Positions 44,472 to 55,599 of a stretch of DNA of 64,000 nucleotides are shown here, piece by piece. The stretch covers positions 64,333,773 to 64,397,772 of the forward strand of contig OX381707.1 in assembly GCA_947462335.1 (NCBI GenBank), in the 5' to 3' direction. Within the stretch, counting starts at the first letter, position 1. Every line of letters starts with the position of its first letter. The notes beneath the pieces are model-generated. The model worked only from the letters and a program-made list of their open reading frames with translations, was not told the origin of the DNA and did not search any database. Position numbers and translations under genes: made by a program. The stretch comes from Harmothoe impar. Lineage: Eukaryota > Annelida > Polychaeta > Phyllodocida > Polynoidae.

Positions 44472-44605
44472 AGTAAACAAATAACGTTATACACCATTTT
44501 ATAACGTTATATGTCAACGTTTTTCTAAGGCTCTTTAGTATGACATAACGTTATGTAAAATTTAAAACGTTATTTTGACGTAAAATAACGTTTTTTTGTT
44601 AGCTG
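44472..44605. repeat. AACGTTAT-rich repeat ending GTTAGCTGGG
   Basis: Alternating AACGTTAT phrases end in TTTTTTGTTAGCTGGG. The complement CCCAGCTAACAAATAACGTT opens the similar tract at 48585, so both are parts of one TIR family. Confidence 0.55.
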
Positions 44606-44972
44606 GGTCAGCCGTTTTTATATTAAAGCCTGGGAAAACTTTACTGCTATAAGTAAAAAGAGCAGCTGAACAAAGGCTTACAAAGTATGAGCCTACATCC
44701 TAAATAGCTGAATAATAAATGACTTCCACAATCCATTGTTAGAAAAGCTGTAGATATGCATATTTGACTGGATATAAGCACAGCTTACTCACGAAGTGCA
44801 AACAGCCTGCTGATCAATAGGCAATGCATTTGGTGTTGTTTTGTTTGCCTTTTGCATTTCTCTACTAGGATAGCAAATATTAAAACTTGCCTCGGGGACA
44901 GAAATTTAATCCTTCCAAAGAATTTGCTGGGTTGGCATATTGACATAGATCAAAATAACATTTCCTACTCAC

Positions 44973-45067
44973 CTATAGTCCTCAGTGACGACAAGGGCGG
45001 CGGCCCAAGAGCAGATGGTGTCCCAGTTGTCGAGTTAATAGCTGTTGAATTTGTCAAATTGTTTGTC
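44973..45067 (-). CDS. SOX30: SOX30-like, small candidate exon beside the giant element
   Basis: Donor ACTATAG|GTGAGT at 44967-44972. Two acceptors are possible: one at 45067 (95 nt, entering in phase 2) and AATTCAACAG at 45041 (69 nt, entering in phase 1, which needs an alternative donor at 45572 in the previous exon). Either way it leaves in phase 1, exactly what the exon at 21915 requires, and the frame (INSTTGTPSALGPPPLSS) has the Ser/Thr/Pro style of its neighbours. Without it the two flanking exons do not join in frame. The acceptor is weak in both versions. Confidence 0.5.
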
Positions 45068-45276
45068 CTCATGATATTATACTGAAGGTGGTTTGCTGAA
45101 ATAGTATGTACCTATGTGTAAAATTGATCTACAGATAGTAATTGAAATTAAATGTAGTACCCTTGGTTCCTATAGTTTATACTTTAACAAAAGAAAAAAA
45201 GAACTCATGAAGTATCTCATAATTATAGCTATTAGCTAGAATTATCTGGATTATTATAAATGCAATATAGTAAATA

Positions 45277-45457
45277 CTGTATTCGACGTAATAAGCGCCC
45301 TCCCCCTAATAAGCGCCCTCTCCCCTATTTGGGGCATTTTTAGACTAGAACAAAGGCTAAAATTTCCCGATTTCGGAGATAATTAAACTCTTAAGTACTT
45401 AAAACACCATTAAAATAATTTTATAAGAGCCCAGGGCGCTTATTACGTTGAATACGG
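45277..45457. mobile_element. TA-flanked MITE with CTGTATTCGACGTAATAAGCG ends (181 bp)
   Basis: TGTATTCGACGTAATAAGCG opposes CGCTTATTACGTTGAATACGG with TA on both sides. Confidence 0.85.
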
Positions 45458-45568
45458 TAATATAAAAGTGTTGGATGCCATTCAAAACATGTAGCCTAGG
45501 GTGAATGACATCATACCACAGAGGTTGTTGTTGGTACAACTAAAATAGCATGAGTATGGTTAACATAC

Positions 45569-46361
45569 CTACCCGAGGTTAAAGATGTCTGCAAAGGCAA
45601 TGCTGATGATGTTGGTGGGGCTACAACGACAGGCCTAAGTGTAGGCCTGAGTGTAGGCCTGAAGCCTATTCTGACTGGCACTGTTTGACATACACCACTC
45701 TTGTTTCTAATGGTAATGCTGCCCTGTGCACTCATCCCTGTGCTAGCTTTTAAGATATTGGCAGCTGATCCAGCTACCATTCCTGGACCTCTGATAACCT
45801 GAACATGCTGGTTTGGCCTATAGGTAATGTTGGAACTCAATGGTTTAGGTGCAATTACAGATGCATTTGGAATAGTACTCATCATCTGAGAAATTGAGAT
45901 AGGACTGGCTTTAATCACAGGTGACCTGCACATGGAACCCTGATAAGGTGAAAACCGAGAGGCTGAGAAGGTATTGGCTGTGATTATTGGTGATCTAGGC
46001 ATGCACCCATGCTGAGGTGAACTCTGAGAGATTGAGGCAGGGTTGGCTCTAATCACTTTTGATCTGGGCAGAGGAGAGCACAGCTGAGAAGGAGTAGAAG
46101 CTGTAAAAGGCTGAGGTGATTGACTGCAGCTAATTTTTCCAGGTTGCTTGAAAGGTGATGCTGTAGAGGCCAGTACTCCTGGACTCCTTATGAATGGGCT
46201 CTGCAGTGCTGTGGTCTGATGGGAGGTCTTTGTAGGTGTTGATTCGGTGCTACTTGACCCAGACTGTTGCATTGTAACAGGGGAACCTGTGAGGTTTGGT
46301 GAAGATGGGGTAGTTGTCAAGGGGTCCCAGGTCTTTTGTTTATGGGGTTTATAAACCCAGC
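45569..46361 (-). CDS. SOX30: SOX30-like, exon after the HMG box
   Basis: Acceptor TTTCCATTAAAG, entering in phase 1. The first residues GWVYKPHKQKTWDP follow straight on from the end of the HMG box. About 250 residues of Ser/Thr/Pro/Gln-rich sequence come next, with several SPxI/V-type repeats (RSPIITA, RSPVIKA), which suggests a disordered regulatory region. Donor GGTAG|GTATGT (phase 2). The ATG seen inside the frame at about 46320 is not needed as a start. Confidence 0.85.
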
Positions 46362-46670
46362 CTTTAATGGAAAGGGTTACACATTGAAGTAATCATGATG
46401 GACAAAGATGTAAAAACTATATTTTGAAGATGTTAAATGGTCTAGTAGTGTAATATTCAATAAACTGCTATAACTTTTGGACTAGTTATATGGGATTTCA
46501 TATGGGATACTCGGGTCCAAATAGGTTCAAATTCAGGATATATCATTATTACCTCAGATTACTTGGACTATGTATTTAGACCCACCTGCTCCAGTCCCAA
46601 TACCCAGAAGTTTCCTTTTTTTCATAACACATACTCAACCAATTCAAAATACTGCTTTTTATTGACATAC

Positions 46671-46758
46671 CTGGATGGGTTAACTTGTGCTCCCGCTTCA
46701 ATTTTTCAGCCTCTTCATAAAATGGCTTTTTATCACTGTCTGGCAAATTGTTCCAGAT
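46671..46758 (-). CDS. SOX30: SOX30-like, second half of the HMG box
   Basis: An 88-nt exon with acceptor CATCTTTCAG and donor CCAG|GTATGT. It encodes WNNLPDSDKKPFYEEAEKLK and REHKLTHP, the second and third helices of a SOX HMG box. It enters in phase 0 and leaves in phase 1. It is too short for an ORF scan and was found by reading the complement of the plus strand. Confidence 0.9.
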
Positions 46759-46759
46759 C

Positions 46760-47240
46760 TGAAAGATGAACGATGTATTCTTAAATTGTGATGATGAATC
46801 TGCGAACAGTTTACTTTACTCACAGTGAGTAACACATGTACATAAAAAGACATATTTCTCTGTGGGTGGAATGTAATGTTGTATTAAAGCTGCTATATAA
46901 GCTGGCACACTAAACCCTGTGTTTTCTTCATTTGTATCTCCAGCAGTTATGAACCCCTTTCCCTCTCATGATATACGATTAATCCTGATGGAGAGGGAGT
47001 CCCCAGGAAACTGGGGTGAGGCTAGGGCATGCTAGCGCCAGCTAGGGCAAACTACTTTTGTGCCTAGCTCAAGGTAGTGTGAGCTTTGGGTGAGGTGCCC
47101 TAGCCCTTCCACGTGCTCACCCAATCCCACCCAGTGGCTAGCTGGTGGTGGGGGAACTTGGGTGAGAGGTGGGTAAGGGCTTGCAAAAAGTGTGGGGTTG
47201 TCCAATGTGCAATATATATCAGTTACTTATATATCACTAC
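46760..47240. other. SOX30 intron, no further gene
   Basis: CTAGGGCA/GCTAGCTGG-type phrases at 46990-47160 recur weakly at 51570-51770. Nothing else is supported. Confidence 0.4.
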
Positions 47241-47246
47241 CTCATA

Positions 47247-47456
47247 CCCACATTGTACTATAGTGGTCAGCACCGTCGCCTCGTACACCAAAGGTCCAGG
47301 GTTCATGACTCGGCCATGTCAACCTACTCACCACTTTTTTCTTCATAAAAATAGAAAATTGAAGATAAAATGGTGGGAAGGTTGACATGGCCAAGTCACG
47401 AACCCTGGAGCTTTGGGGTTCAAGGTGACTGTGATGACCACTAGACTACCATGTGG
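47247..47456. mobile_element. Palindromic element with tRNA-like arms
   Basis: The left arm (TAGTGGTCAGCAC A-box-like; GGGTTCATGACTC B-box-like; GGCCATGTCAACCT) is repeated in reverse complement in the right arm (AGGTTGACATGGCC to GACCACTAGACTACCA). The result is two head-to-head tRNA-like SINE heads about 85 bp each. A third partial copy lies at 47797-47836. Confidence 0.65.
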
Positions 47457-47839
47457 GTACAAGTTTGTGATGTCTAAGGAACCTATATGTATTGTACATT
47501 GGAATGTTTTAACCGTTTGTTCCTAGCATTGCCCTCACACAAGCCTGCATCATGTGCTAGCCCTATCCAACTCTCTGACATGTTGCGCAAATCCAGGCTT
47601 GATGGCTGGGACAGTGTGGCACTGTGGAAGAGTTGCAACAGGGGCTTGCAGTAGCATAATGAAGGCCCTTATGCAGCTGTTATGCGAGTTCTCCTAGTTG
47701 CCCCTCGTTTTAAGAACAATAGACCAGTGAGATGTATTTTGTGGACAATTGTAAAGTTAGGTTCGTAAAAATAGGCAATTAAAGATAAAACGGTGGGTAG
47801 GTTGACATGGCCAAGTCTCAAACCCCGGACCTTTCACAT

Positions 47840-48580
47840 TAGGTACCCCAGAGGAGCGCTGCGCTCCCGTGAAAAGGCCCAAATCTCAGAGCATAAGAGC
47901 AATCTTTACATGCTCTTCACAGCCAGACCGATAATCATACAGCAATAACAGACCACTTATCGGAAAGATATTGCTCACCTGGTCCCATCTATTATCAGTG
48001 CTCTCAATTTTGTGCAGCCTTAGTCTATGAAAATTGGTCTTTGCTGAAAGCTCATTTCCTATCATTTAGACACTTTGTCACCTGTTTTCTACCAGGCTAT
48101 TTCCCTAACTTTCCTTTCCAGTGGTCTTGCGATGTCACCATGGGTTGGACCTATACAATATGAGCACCTTTGGATAGCTATGATTCAAACCTTTATTTGT
48201 ATCCCCGGCACAATTATGAATAAATTTTATTGAAATTATGGCTACAATAATAATAATAAAACATCTTAAATGGACAAGTAATTCTCAAAAGAATTGATTG
48301 TGCCGCACCATGCCATAAAGCTCAGATTATCTAGAATACCCATGTTGAAACAGCTATGCAATTCGATGGATGGGGCCGATGTGAGACTAAATCTAGGAAA
48401 TAATCTTTGTAAAATAATTATGATCACCCTCTGGCCATGTCCTAGATTTGGTAGGTGTATGCACTGTCAGTGTATGGGAGCACAATTAGGTACAGGCCCT
48501 CAATACAGAACCACATTCCAGTAAGTGAAGGGAAAGAATATAGCTTAGAGTCAACAAAATTGCAAGAAAAAGTTTCTAGA
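47840..48580. other. SOX30 intron, no recognised feature
   Basis: Mostly unique AT-rich sequence. The ORFs of 73-76 aa lack coding features. Confidence 0.4.
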
Positions 48581-48584
48581 ACCC

Positions 48585-48730
48585 AGCTAACAAATAACGT
48601 TTTCCTAACGGTTGGAAAACATTTGCAGGAGGTTTGCAAACGTTTGTAAAAACGTTTTCCCAATGTTTGGAAAATGTTAAAACGTTGACCAAAAATAATG
48701 TTTGCAAAAAAACATTTTCGAAATGTCTGT
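48585..48730. repeat. CCCAGCTAACAAATAACGTT repeat
   Basis: Opens CCCAGCTAACAAATAACGTT and continues with GTTTGGAAAA/AACGTTT phrases. It shares its terminus with 44472-44605. Confidence 0.5.
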
Positions 48731-48916
48731 AGACCTTGTCATTGTTTTCATTGTAATGGAGAGAATTGCGGGTTGGGGGCGTAAAAGAGTTTAGCCCTCC
48801 TGAGGGGAGGGGGGGGGGCGGTGTGTAAAATCCTGACCCCTCTTGAGGGGGGAGGGGAGCTAAAAAAAGTAAAGCCCTTTTCTTTTTAGCAAACAAACTT
48901 TTTTGTCTCACAGTCA

Positions 48917-48995
48917 GCTCCACCAGGATTCGAACCTACAATGGTGTTCCCCTCAGATCTGAAGTCAGACATGCTAACAATGAGGCCACGGGGCC
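48917..48995 (-). tRNA. tRNA-like sequence (Trp-type), probably a SINE head or pseudogene
   Basis: On the minus strand an A box (TGGCCTCATTGTTAGCA), an anticodon arm TCTGACTTCAGATCTGA (loop CTTCAGA, anticodon TCA) and a B box GGTTCGAATCC occur in order. The anticodon arm resembles tRNA-Trp with CCA changed to TCA. The acceptor stem is poor, so I take it as non-functional. Confidence 0.5.
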
Positions 48996-49127
48996 AATGT
49001 ACCTTTTGAAGACAGGGGACAGGGGTGCATAATAATACTTATACCCTTCAGGATTCTTAAGTTTTTCAGGAATAAAGAGTAATTCGATTAATCTGACTGG
49101 GAGAAGTGGTTACCATCAGCTCCCTGA

Positions 49128-49239
49128 TAGGGACCTTTAGCAAACCCGACGTAGCTCATTTAACCCAGATGCATCCTATGCCTTGAGCACTGCTACATCT
49201 GCGTTTTATGAGATTTTACATGGTTGCTAAAGGTCCCTA
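49128..49239. mobile_element. MITE with TAGGGACCTTTAGCAA ends (112 bp)
   Basis: TAGGGACCTTTAGCAA opposes TTGCTAAAGGTCCCTA. Confidence 0.75.
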
Positions 49240-51999
49240 TTAGCCCTCTCCCTGTTCCCCACACTCTCTGGACACCCAGCTGGACCCAGTATCGGTACCA
49301 TAACGATTCGGTAACTCAGTAGCAGATGAAGAGCAGGATACTATGGGGTCTAAATACATGTATACACATGACTAATTATACAGATAACATATAACATTAA
49401 TTATAGCAGGATTTCTAAAGGGTATATCCAGTATACTAACAGTAATACGTATTCTTTATAACATTTGCAGGTTTAATGAAGCTGTAATGGTTAAGGCGGC
49501 TTCGATTGCTGTGTGGTATATTCCGATTACTGGGTGGTACATTAGTGTTTAATGGTAGAGAGAGGGTTAAAATGGCTTGAATAAGCGCATATGGCTGTCT
49601 CACGACCTTGGGCCAATGTTTTTGTCTCTGACCGGGTGCCGTCTCTGACCAGGAGCCGTCTGGCAGGGCATATGTGCACCTTATAACCATCTGATCCTTA
49701 TATGTGTCCTCCTTACAACGAGTTTCTACTGTGAAGTGTTCACAATTTTATATCAGGATATTCTGTACAGTGTGAATACATAAAATATGGACCCTCGCTT
49801 CAGGTAACACAATCTCTACTGATATGATAGCAGACTCACAGAAAATGTAACATACGCCCTATGTCAGAAAAATTAAATGAACTCTTCCAGATTCACTTAT
49901 GGTACACTAATCATGTTGCGAATATCTTTCTTTGGTTAAATAGTTCTGGGACTGTAGGGGTTAAATACTTATTAGAAGAGTGTCATAAAAACATAAATTA
50001 TTTTAGCTCTATTACCTTATTTACCATGTAACCATTCCATGGAATTATGTCTTATCAATATTTTGAATATATATCTTTTGAACCTCTATAATGTCATGTT
50101 GGGAGCATTTGCAATCTCAGAAATGTATGAAAAAAAAGAAAAGCATTTTTATCTTCCAACCAACTTGATATCTTTTTGTATATGTAAAACGGAATATGGT
50201 ACCAGGTGTTTCGACTCTTGTACATAAAACTCAAAATAACGTTGATAGAATAGATCTTTCATATCTCTCTCTCTCTCAAAACCAATATTCAAACATATTT
50301 TGCCATTAGTTTGACTGTAGTGCCTTTATTTACTGGACTTACTGCAGGGGCCAGGTGCACTCATGCATGGCAGAGGACAGGTGAGTGGGGCTAGCAGCCA
50401 CCACCACTCCACTCCCACTACCTGTGTATATGTTTACTATAAAACCAAGCTAAACACCACTTTGTAATCTATATTATTTTCTATAGTTTAAGCATCATGA
50501 TTATACCAACCCTGCTTTCATTATTATCTAAAGTAGACTCCTAAGATATAATTGTGTGCTGACTTCCATGGTAGAGTAGGGGAATAGAGCAGATGGTGGA
50601 ATTTCAATACAACCACCCCTTCCTGAAAAGGGGGATCTGCCCCCCAAAAGTGCAAAATTCATTTGTGTTCCTTTATCCATAGAAATATATAGGCTCTCAG
50701 AAATTTGGAAATTTTTCTTTTTTTTGAGGGGGGGGGGGGTTTGGGGGGCGGAATTTCTTTTGGGTCCTCTCCCAAAATCTCTTCTCAAGATATACTCTGT
50801 TTCGAATTTCAAGACAATCCGACCACTGGTTGTGATTCTATCGCCCTTTTTATAGGATGGGCCTGCAGGTGACCACTGGCTTATGATTGGGACAAAGCTG
50901 TAAATAAGTGATTTTGTCATTTTTAAACACCAGTAGGGTATTAAATCTCAATGTGAATGTGATGAAAAAAGATTCAAGACACTCTTTACCAGTTGTACAT
51001 ATGTTTTCCACAATATAAAGGTGCTCAGCCTAAAACCCTTGAAGTTGTATATGGCCTGAAAATGGAAGAATGCCTATTTTCACTAGCTTTTCCGGTGCAA
51101 AGTAGCATTTTGAGGGGCATATCATGTCAAGTTGTGTGCAAACAGATGTCATACCAAGATCATTTCCCAAAGGGAGCATATGGTTTATCATGAAATTGCT
51201 ATCAAGCACAATCTGGCTGTGTTATATTTGATGTATAAACAACCTAAAAATGCTCAATTGGCCCATTAGGAAAAAAAGACAAATGTAAGGTAAAACTTTT
51301 TTTCTTAAAAAATTCATAATAAATCAACCGTTCAAAGGATCTCAACATAACTGATGTCCTTCCCTCGCATTCTTTTCAAGCTTTCTAACAATACTATTGC
51401 CGAATCTCTAGGCCATTTATCTTCAAAATACCTGTGGTACCTATTCACATACAAAGCGACAGTGATGACCACTATACTATCGGATCTGTGTTGGGTGGAC
51501 ATAAAGGAACCTCTATTTATCCACCATGGCAATACACATCCTACTACTTACTACTGGTGTGCACGCTTGGGGGACCTTGGGTAAGGTGGTGTGGCAGCAC
51601 ACAGACCAGAGGGTCACCCTCAGTGTGGGTTTGGGCAGAGGAGGCTATAGGCACAAGGCTTGGCAAGTCTAGCACATAGGGTGAGCTTCTTCACACAGGG
51701 CTCACCCTACCTTGCTCTATGGGCATGCTCGCACTAGTCTCACCCTTCTTCACCTAAGTTCCCTGGGTCTTTACATACACTGCACAATCCTCCAATTCCC
51801 ACCATTCTCTACCTTCTGTTGGTAACGGGCACAATTGAGTATTTTCTGCTATAACAAAAGGTGGCAGCACTAAATAGTCCCTTGCCATCTGCATATGACA
51901 GAACGGCATAGAATACTAGTGTCTAATGTAGGACTACAGATAGTATTACTAGCCTGATGCAATCAAGTGATGGATTGCTGAAAGCATTGACATATCTTT
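49240..51999. other. SOX30 intron, no recognised gene
   Basis: AT-rich intron with a G-tract (50727-50755), a CTCTCTCTC run (50268-50276) and short frames of 60-130 aa without domains or splice support. Confidence 0.45.
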
Positions 52000-52013
52000 A
52001 GAGCTACAGAGAT

Positions 52014-52597
52014 TGATTGATTGATTGATTTGTTTAACGTCCAGACGTACATCAAGTACCTCACGGGACATCTCAAGTTGGCAAGGAGTCATCCACAAAT
52101 AGTGGTAGTCTGCCTTGCAGTAGTAGGACAGGTATTTATATGCTGCTTGCCCAATACGGCAGTAACCGCATCTATGGATGATCGAATCTAAGAAATGAAT
52201 GACCGCATCTATGAGGTGAGGGAGAAAACCGCTACCGGGGCACGTCCCCTACTCTTTTCGAAGGATAGCAAGTGTTCTTTTATTTGCCTGGCCCTACATA
52301 CCTGGGCGAGTACCATGGTTGGCAGGGCCAGGCAAACCACGGCCTTTGATATCTCAGACGTGGTTCACTGAGGAGGAATCCCATGCCAGACCACCAGCAA
52401 AGAGGCCCGGGCCCGCGCATATGGGCAGCGGTTGCCAAACAGCTTACGTGACTGATCACAGCAGTAAGGCACGAGACCCCTCAAGTTTTGTCGCCTTTTA
52501 CGAATCCGGTATGCCCATTGGTATTGTGGAAGGCTCTCGATGAAGTTATTCTACTCCTTCATGCCCCCATCATGAAGGTCCCCACTAACACAGGGGG
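52014..52597 (-). mobile_element. SINE-like retroelement, copy 2
   Basis: Nearly identical to 40946-41534. It is flanked by a perfect 14-bp duplication (AGAGCTACAGAGAT at 52000-52013 and 52598-52611). Confidence 0.85.
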
Positions 52598-52611
52598 AGA
52601 GCTACAGAGAT

Positions 52612-53460
52612 GCCACCCACTTGGGGGGGGGGGCAATGCCGCGGCCCCGTCTGGTGTCAAACATATGCAAAACATTGTCCACTGATGTGTTGGCTCTTCA
52701 ACTCAGCATGTCTGAGAAAATATCATAATACTCTAATACTACCACATCTAACAAGAAGTAATACTACATGCAGAAAAAAAAGACTTAACTCTTTGAGTCT
52801 GATACAATTTAGAGGAACGCCGATGCATGCAAATACAGAAGTCTACGCTAGTTGAGTTGACAATGGGTTGTACATGAGGCCTAAAATTAATCAACTTTGA
52901 ACTGTTACTGCCATAAAAAAAAGTAGGAAATCTTGACACTTTGGTCAATATCATACATGGAATAAACATAATATATGACAGAAATTCCTGTGAAAAAGTA
53001 GGAATTCCTGCAAAAGTAGGTAGAGTGGCAAGTCTGTAAGCTTGGATTGCAGCTTGTGTGAATGAGCTGGAAGGTTTCAAGGACTACGTGAGATAGCCAC
53101 TAGGTGCTAGCACACCCTTTGCTTTGCTATACATACATCTAAAGGGGCAACTTGATAGTCAATGCATGTCTGGCCCATCTTGCGAGGAAACAGTGAACCA
53201 GGGAAGAAGTGGGGAGGGAGTGAGTGAATGAGTGGGTGAGTGAGTTAGTGAATGAGTGGGTGAAAGGTGGGTGGGTGAATGACAGGTTGGTGAGTGAGTC
53301 AGTAAGTCCAGGTAGGGATTGTAAAATGGAGGCAGAGACGGGCTAAGACAGGGAGAGGGGTGATGAGTAAGTAACTTAGCTCAGTCTAAGTAAAGGACAG
53401 ATGTGAGGGCCATATCAGGAGTGACAGGGAAACAGAAGGAAACTACTTATATTTACAGAA
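52612..53460. other. SOX30 intron with GTGAGTGAATGA simple repeat
   Basis: A GAGTGAGT/GGTGAGTG tetranucleotide-type repeat at 53215-53305. Otherwise nothing is supported. Confidence 0.5.
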
Positions 53461-53466
53461 ACTCAC

Positions 53467-53606
53467 CCTGCCAAGTAGAACTGATATGTCAGTATTGTTG
53501 GCTTGTGGCATCTGACGCGACAGGGTCTGCCGGTAGTGCCGAGCCCACACCATGAAGGCATTCATTGGTCGCTTCACGTGCCCGTGTTTGTTCCGATCAT
53601 CTACAG
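53467..53606 (-). CDS. SOX30: SOX30-like, first half of the HMG box
   Basis: A 140-nt exon with acceptor TTTCCTCCAG and donor GGCAGG|GTGAGT. It enters in phase 1 and leaves in phase 0. It encodes [14 protein letters not shown], the DNA-contacting start of a SOX HMG box, then [20 protein letters not shown] and LLGR. The ANN-x-[DE]-IS-V spacing fits SOX30 better than the SoxB or SoxE groups, as far as I can judge from family knowledge. The open frame beyond both borders is intron. Confidence 0.9.
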
Positions 53607-54106
53607 CTGGAGGAAACATGTTTCTAAATATATTTTGATACATATCTGATAGGGAAAGTCCAACAATTATTTCTGGGACATTTTCAGAACTCACCTGAAT
53701 TTTTGTCGTTTGTTTTAAACAGTATTTGATAGTCATACCAAACGAACTACACATCCCTTTAGCAGCGACGTAATTGTTGAATGTCCCCATACATATAGGA
53801 CGAAAAAATTGTTTCAGATTCACTCCTACATTTTTATGGAATACTGATATATCAGAAATGAAAATGAATATAGTGTTTTGAAAGGAGTCACAGTGTCTCT
53901 GACATTACAAGGCGTGTAAAAGTTATGTTATCGACTGAGCGGACTTTGCCTTGCCCCTCCTCTGGTTGCTTAGAGGCTGAACATTACAAATGAAAACTTG
54001 TTAACCTCATAGACAAAAAAAAGTTTTAAAAAATACTCAGAGCCTTGGTTTGTTACTATTTTAGATGGAGGGGAAATTCCTATGATTAAAAAAGTGCAAT
54101 ACTTAC

Positions 54107-54800
54107 CCTTGGATGGACTTGCGTTGATCACATACTGTGACGGTGACGTCATTGTAGTCACACACGTGGCGGGGACCCCGTTGACTATAAAAGTTGTGCC
54201 TGTACCTCTCAGAACTGTCACTGTGGTGGGCAGGTTGGATGGACTGGCTACCTGAGGTTGTCCAATCCTTTGGCTAGCTGGACTTGCCTGGAAGACCTTG
54301 GTGTAACATGGACTTCCCTTTTGATTGGCGGCAAGGTGTAGCACATGTTTAGGGGATTGGGGTATGGTGGTCACTCTACTTTGGGTAGCTGTGACACCAC
54401 TCACTTGTGGTGAGGGAGTCTGCCTGTTGAGTGATGGGGAGGCAACCTTTTGCAATGTGACAACTCTAACAGGAGTGGATCCATTATGTGTACTGGCTGC
54501 AAGGGTTGCTGGTGATGGCACATTGGGCTTTGGCTTGGAAAGCTTGTCCACTGACTGTACTGCTCTTATTTGGGCTGGCCCATTTGAGTTGGCTGTTTGG
54601 TTGGTGGCTGATGCCATTGACTGATCAACGTCCAATATTGAGTTGCTTGGTATGGATGCATCCTTGGTGTGTGGACTACTCACAGAGGACGGGCCCACGT
54701 TGACGCTAGGTTGAGGTACGGAGGATGGGGTGAGTGATGTGGCAAGAGTTTCTCTTTCTGATGACTTTGTATCCTCTGTCACAACTGAAGTACCCTCCAT
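54107..54800 (-). CDS. SOX30: SOX30-like, first coding exon
   Basis: ATG at 54800 in a strong context (AAAATGG), with an acceptor (ATTTCAG or CTCACCAG) 6-20 nt upstream. The exon therefore starts with a few bases of 5' UTR. It encodes 231 residues of Ser/Thr/Pro/Val-rich sequence ending SPSQYVINASPSK. Donor AAGG|GTAAGT at 54101-54106, phase 1. The frame continues to 53970 in the intron and should not be used. Confidence 0.8.
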
Positions 54801-54924
54801 TTTACACTGGTGAGTGGGACTGAAATTATATACAGAAGCTATGCAATGTATATTTCTATTAAAGACTTTTTGATTCTGACCTTTTTAATGCTTGGTAAAT
54901 AAAAAGTGGGAGGGGGACATGTCC

Positions 54925-54950
54925 GCCCCCCCCCCCCCCCCCCCCCACTT
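54925..54950. repeat. Poly-C tract
   Basis: An almost unbroken run of about 22 C residues. Confidence 0.95.
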
Positions 54951-55107
54951 AAAGGGGCCGTGCTCCTGCCGTAGATCCAACAGCTTAGAGTAGAGCATGT
55001 CGTTCATAACCAAGTGACCTTTCAGATGTGTCTGTAAACAAGGCCCCAAGCCACCAAAGGCCACTTAGTAGACTGCAGTCTTGAGTGTGCTGACAGCCTT
55101 CAAACAT

Positions 55108-55596
55108 ACACTGTAAAAAAGTGTTTCTAATTTTTAAACACATTTACCCAAACATATTAAAGTTAGACACTTTCACTGAATCTCAGAATCTCAGCACTTT
55201 CTTCTGTCAGCAGGTCCAGGGATATGGCTGCTGGTGGTGGTTGAGCCTACAAAAGTAAAATATTGGTGGACAAGGCCAGTTTGTCTGGTCCACTGGAATA
55301 TTTTGGACAGCACTATGTACTTATTATTGTTGACATTATCTAAATTGTCATTGATGTCAACCAATACAATGGGTACTATATTTGACTAAGGAGAGCCTGT
55401 ACATGGGCAAAAGCCTGAACAAGGAATAGGAGAATAATACCAGTGGGCTAGTTAAACTGCCCTCTCCCACGGTTTTTCATTGTTGTAGCTCACCCCTCAC
55501 TGGCAGCCATATCCCTACGCATAGCTAGAAAAAAGCTTGCCATCAATATGTTTGGGTGAAAGTGTTTAAATTATAGTCACATTTTTTACAGTGTAT
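55108..55596. mobile_element. CACTGTAAAAAAGTG-type MITE
   Basis: CACTGTAAAAAAGTGTTT at the left opposes CACATTTTTTACAGTG at about 55581-55596. TTTACCCAAACATATT and AATATGTTTGGGTGAAA continue the inversion. TA flanks both sides. Confidence 0.8.
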
Positions 55597-55599
55597 GGG

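Noticed and set aside
44852..45085. Plus-strand 77-aa frame
   Set aside because: It is the antisense of the small SOX30 candidate exon and has no features of its own.
53613..53823. Extension of the HMG exon upstream (frame starting at 53823)
   Set aside because: The acceptor TTTCCTCCAG before 53606 and the phase of the previous exon show that this part is intron.
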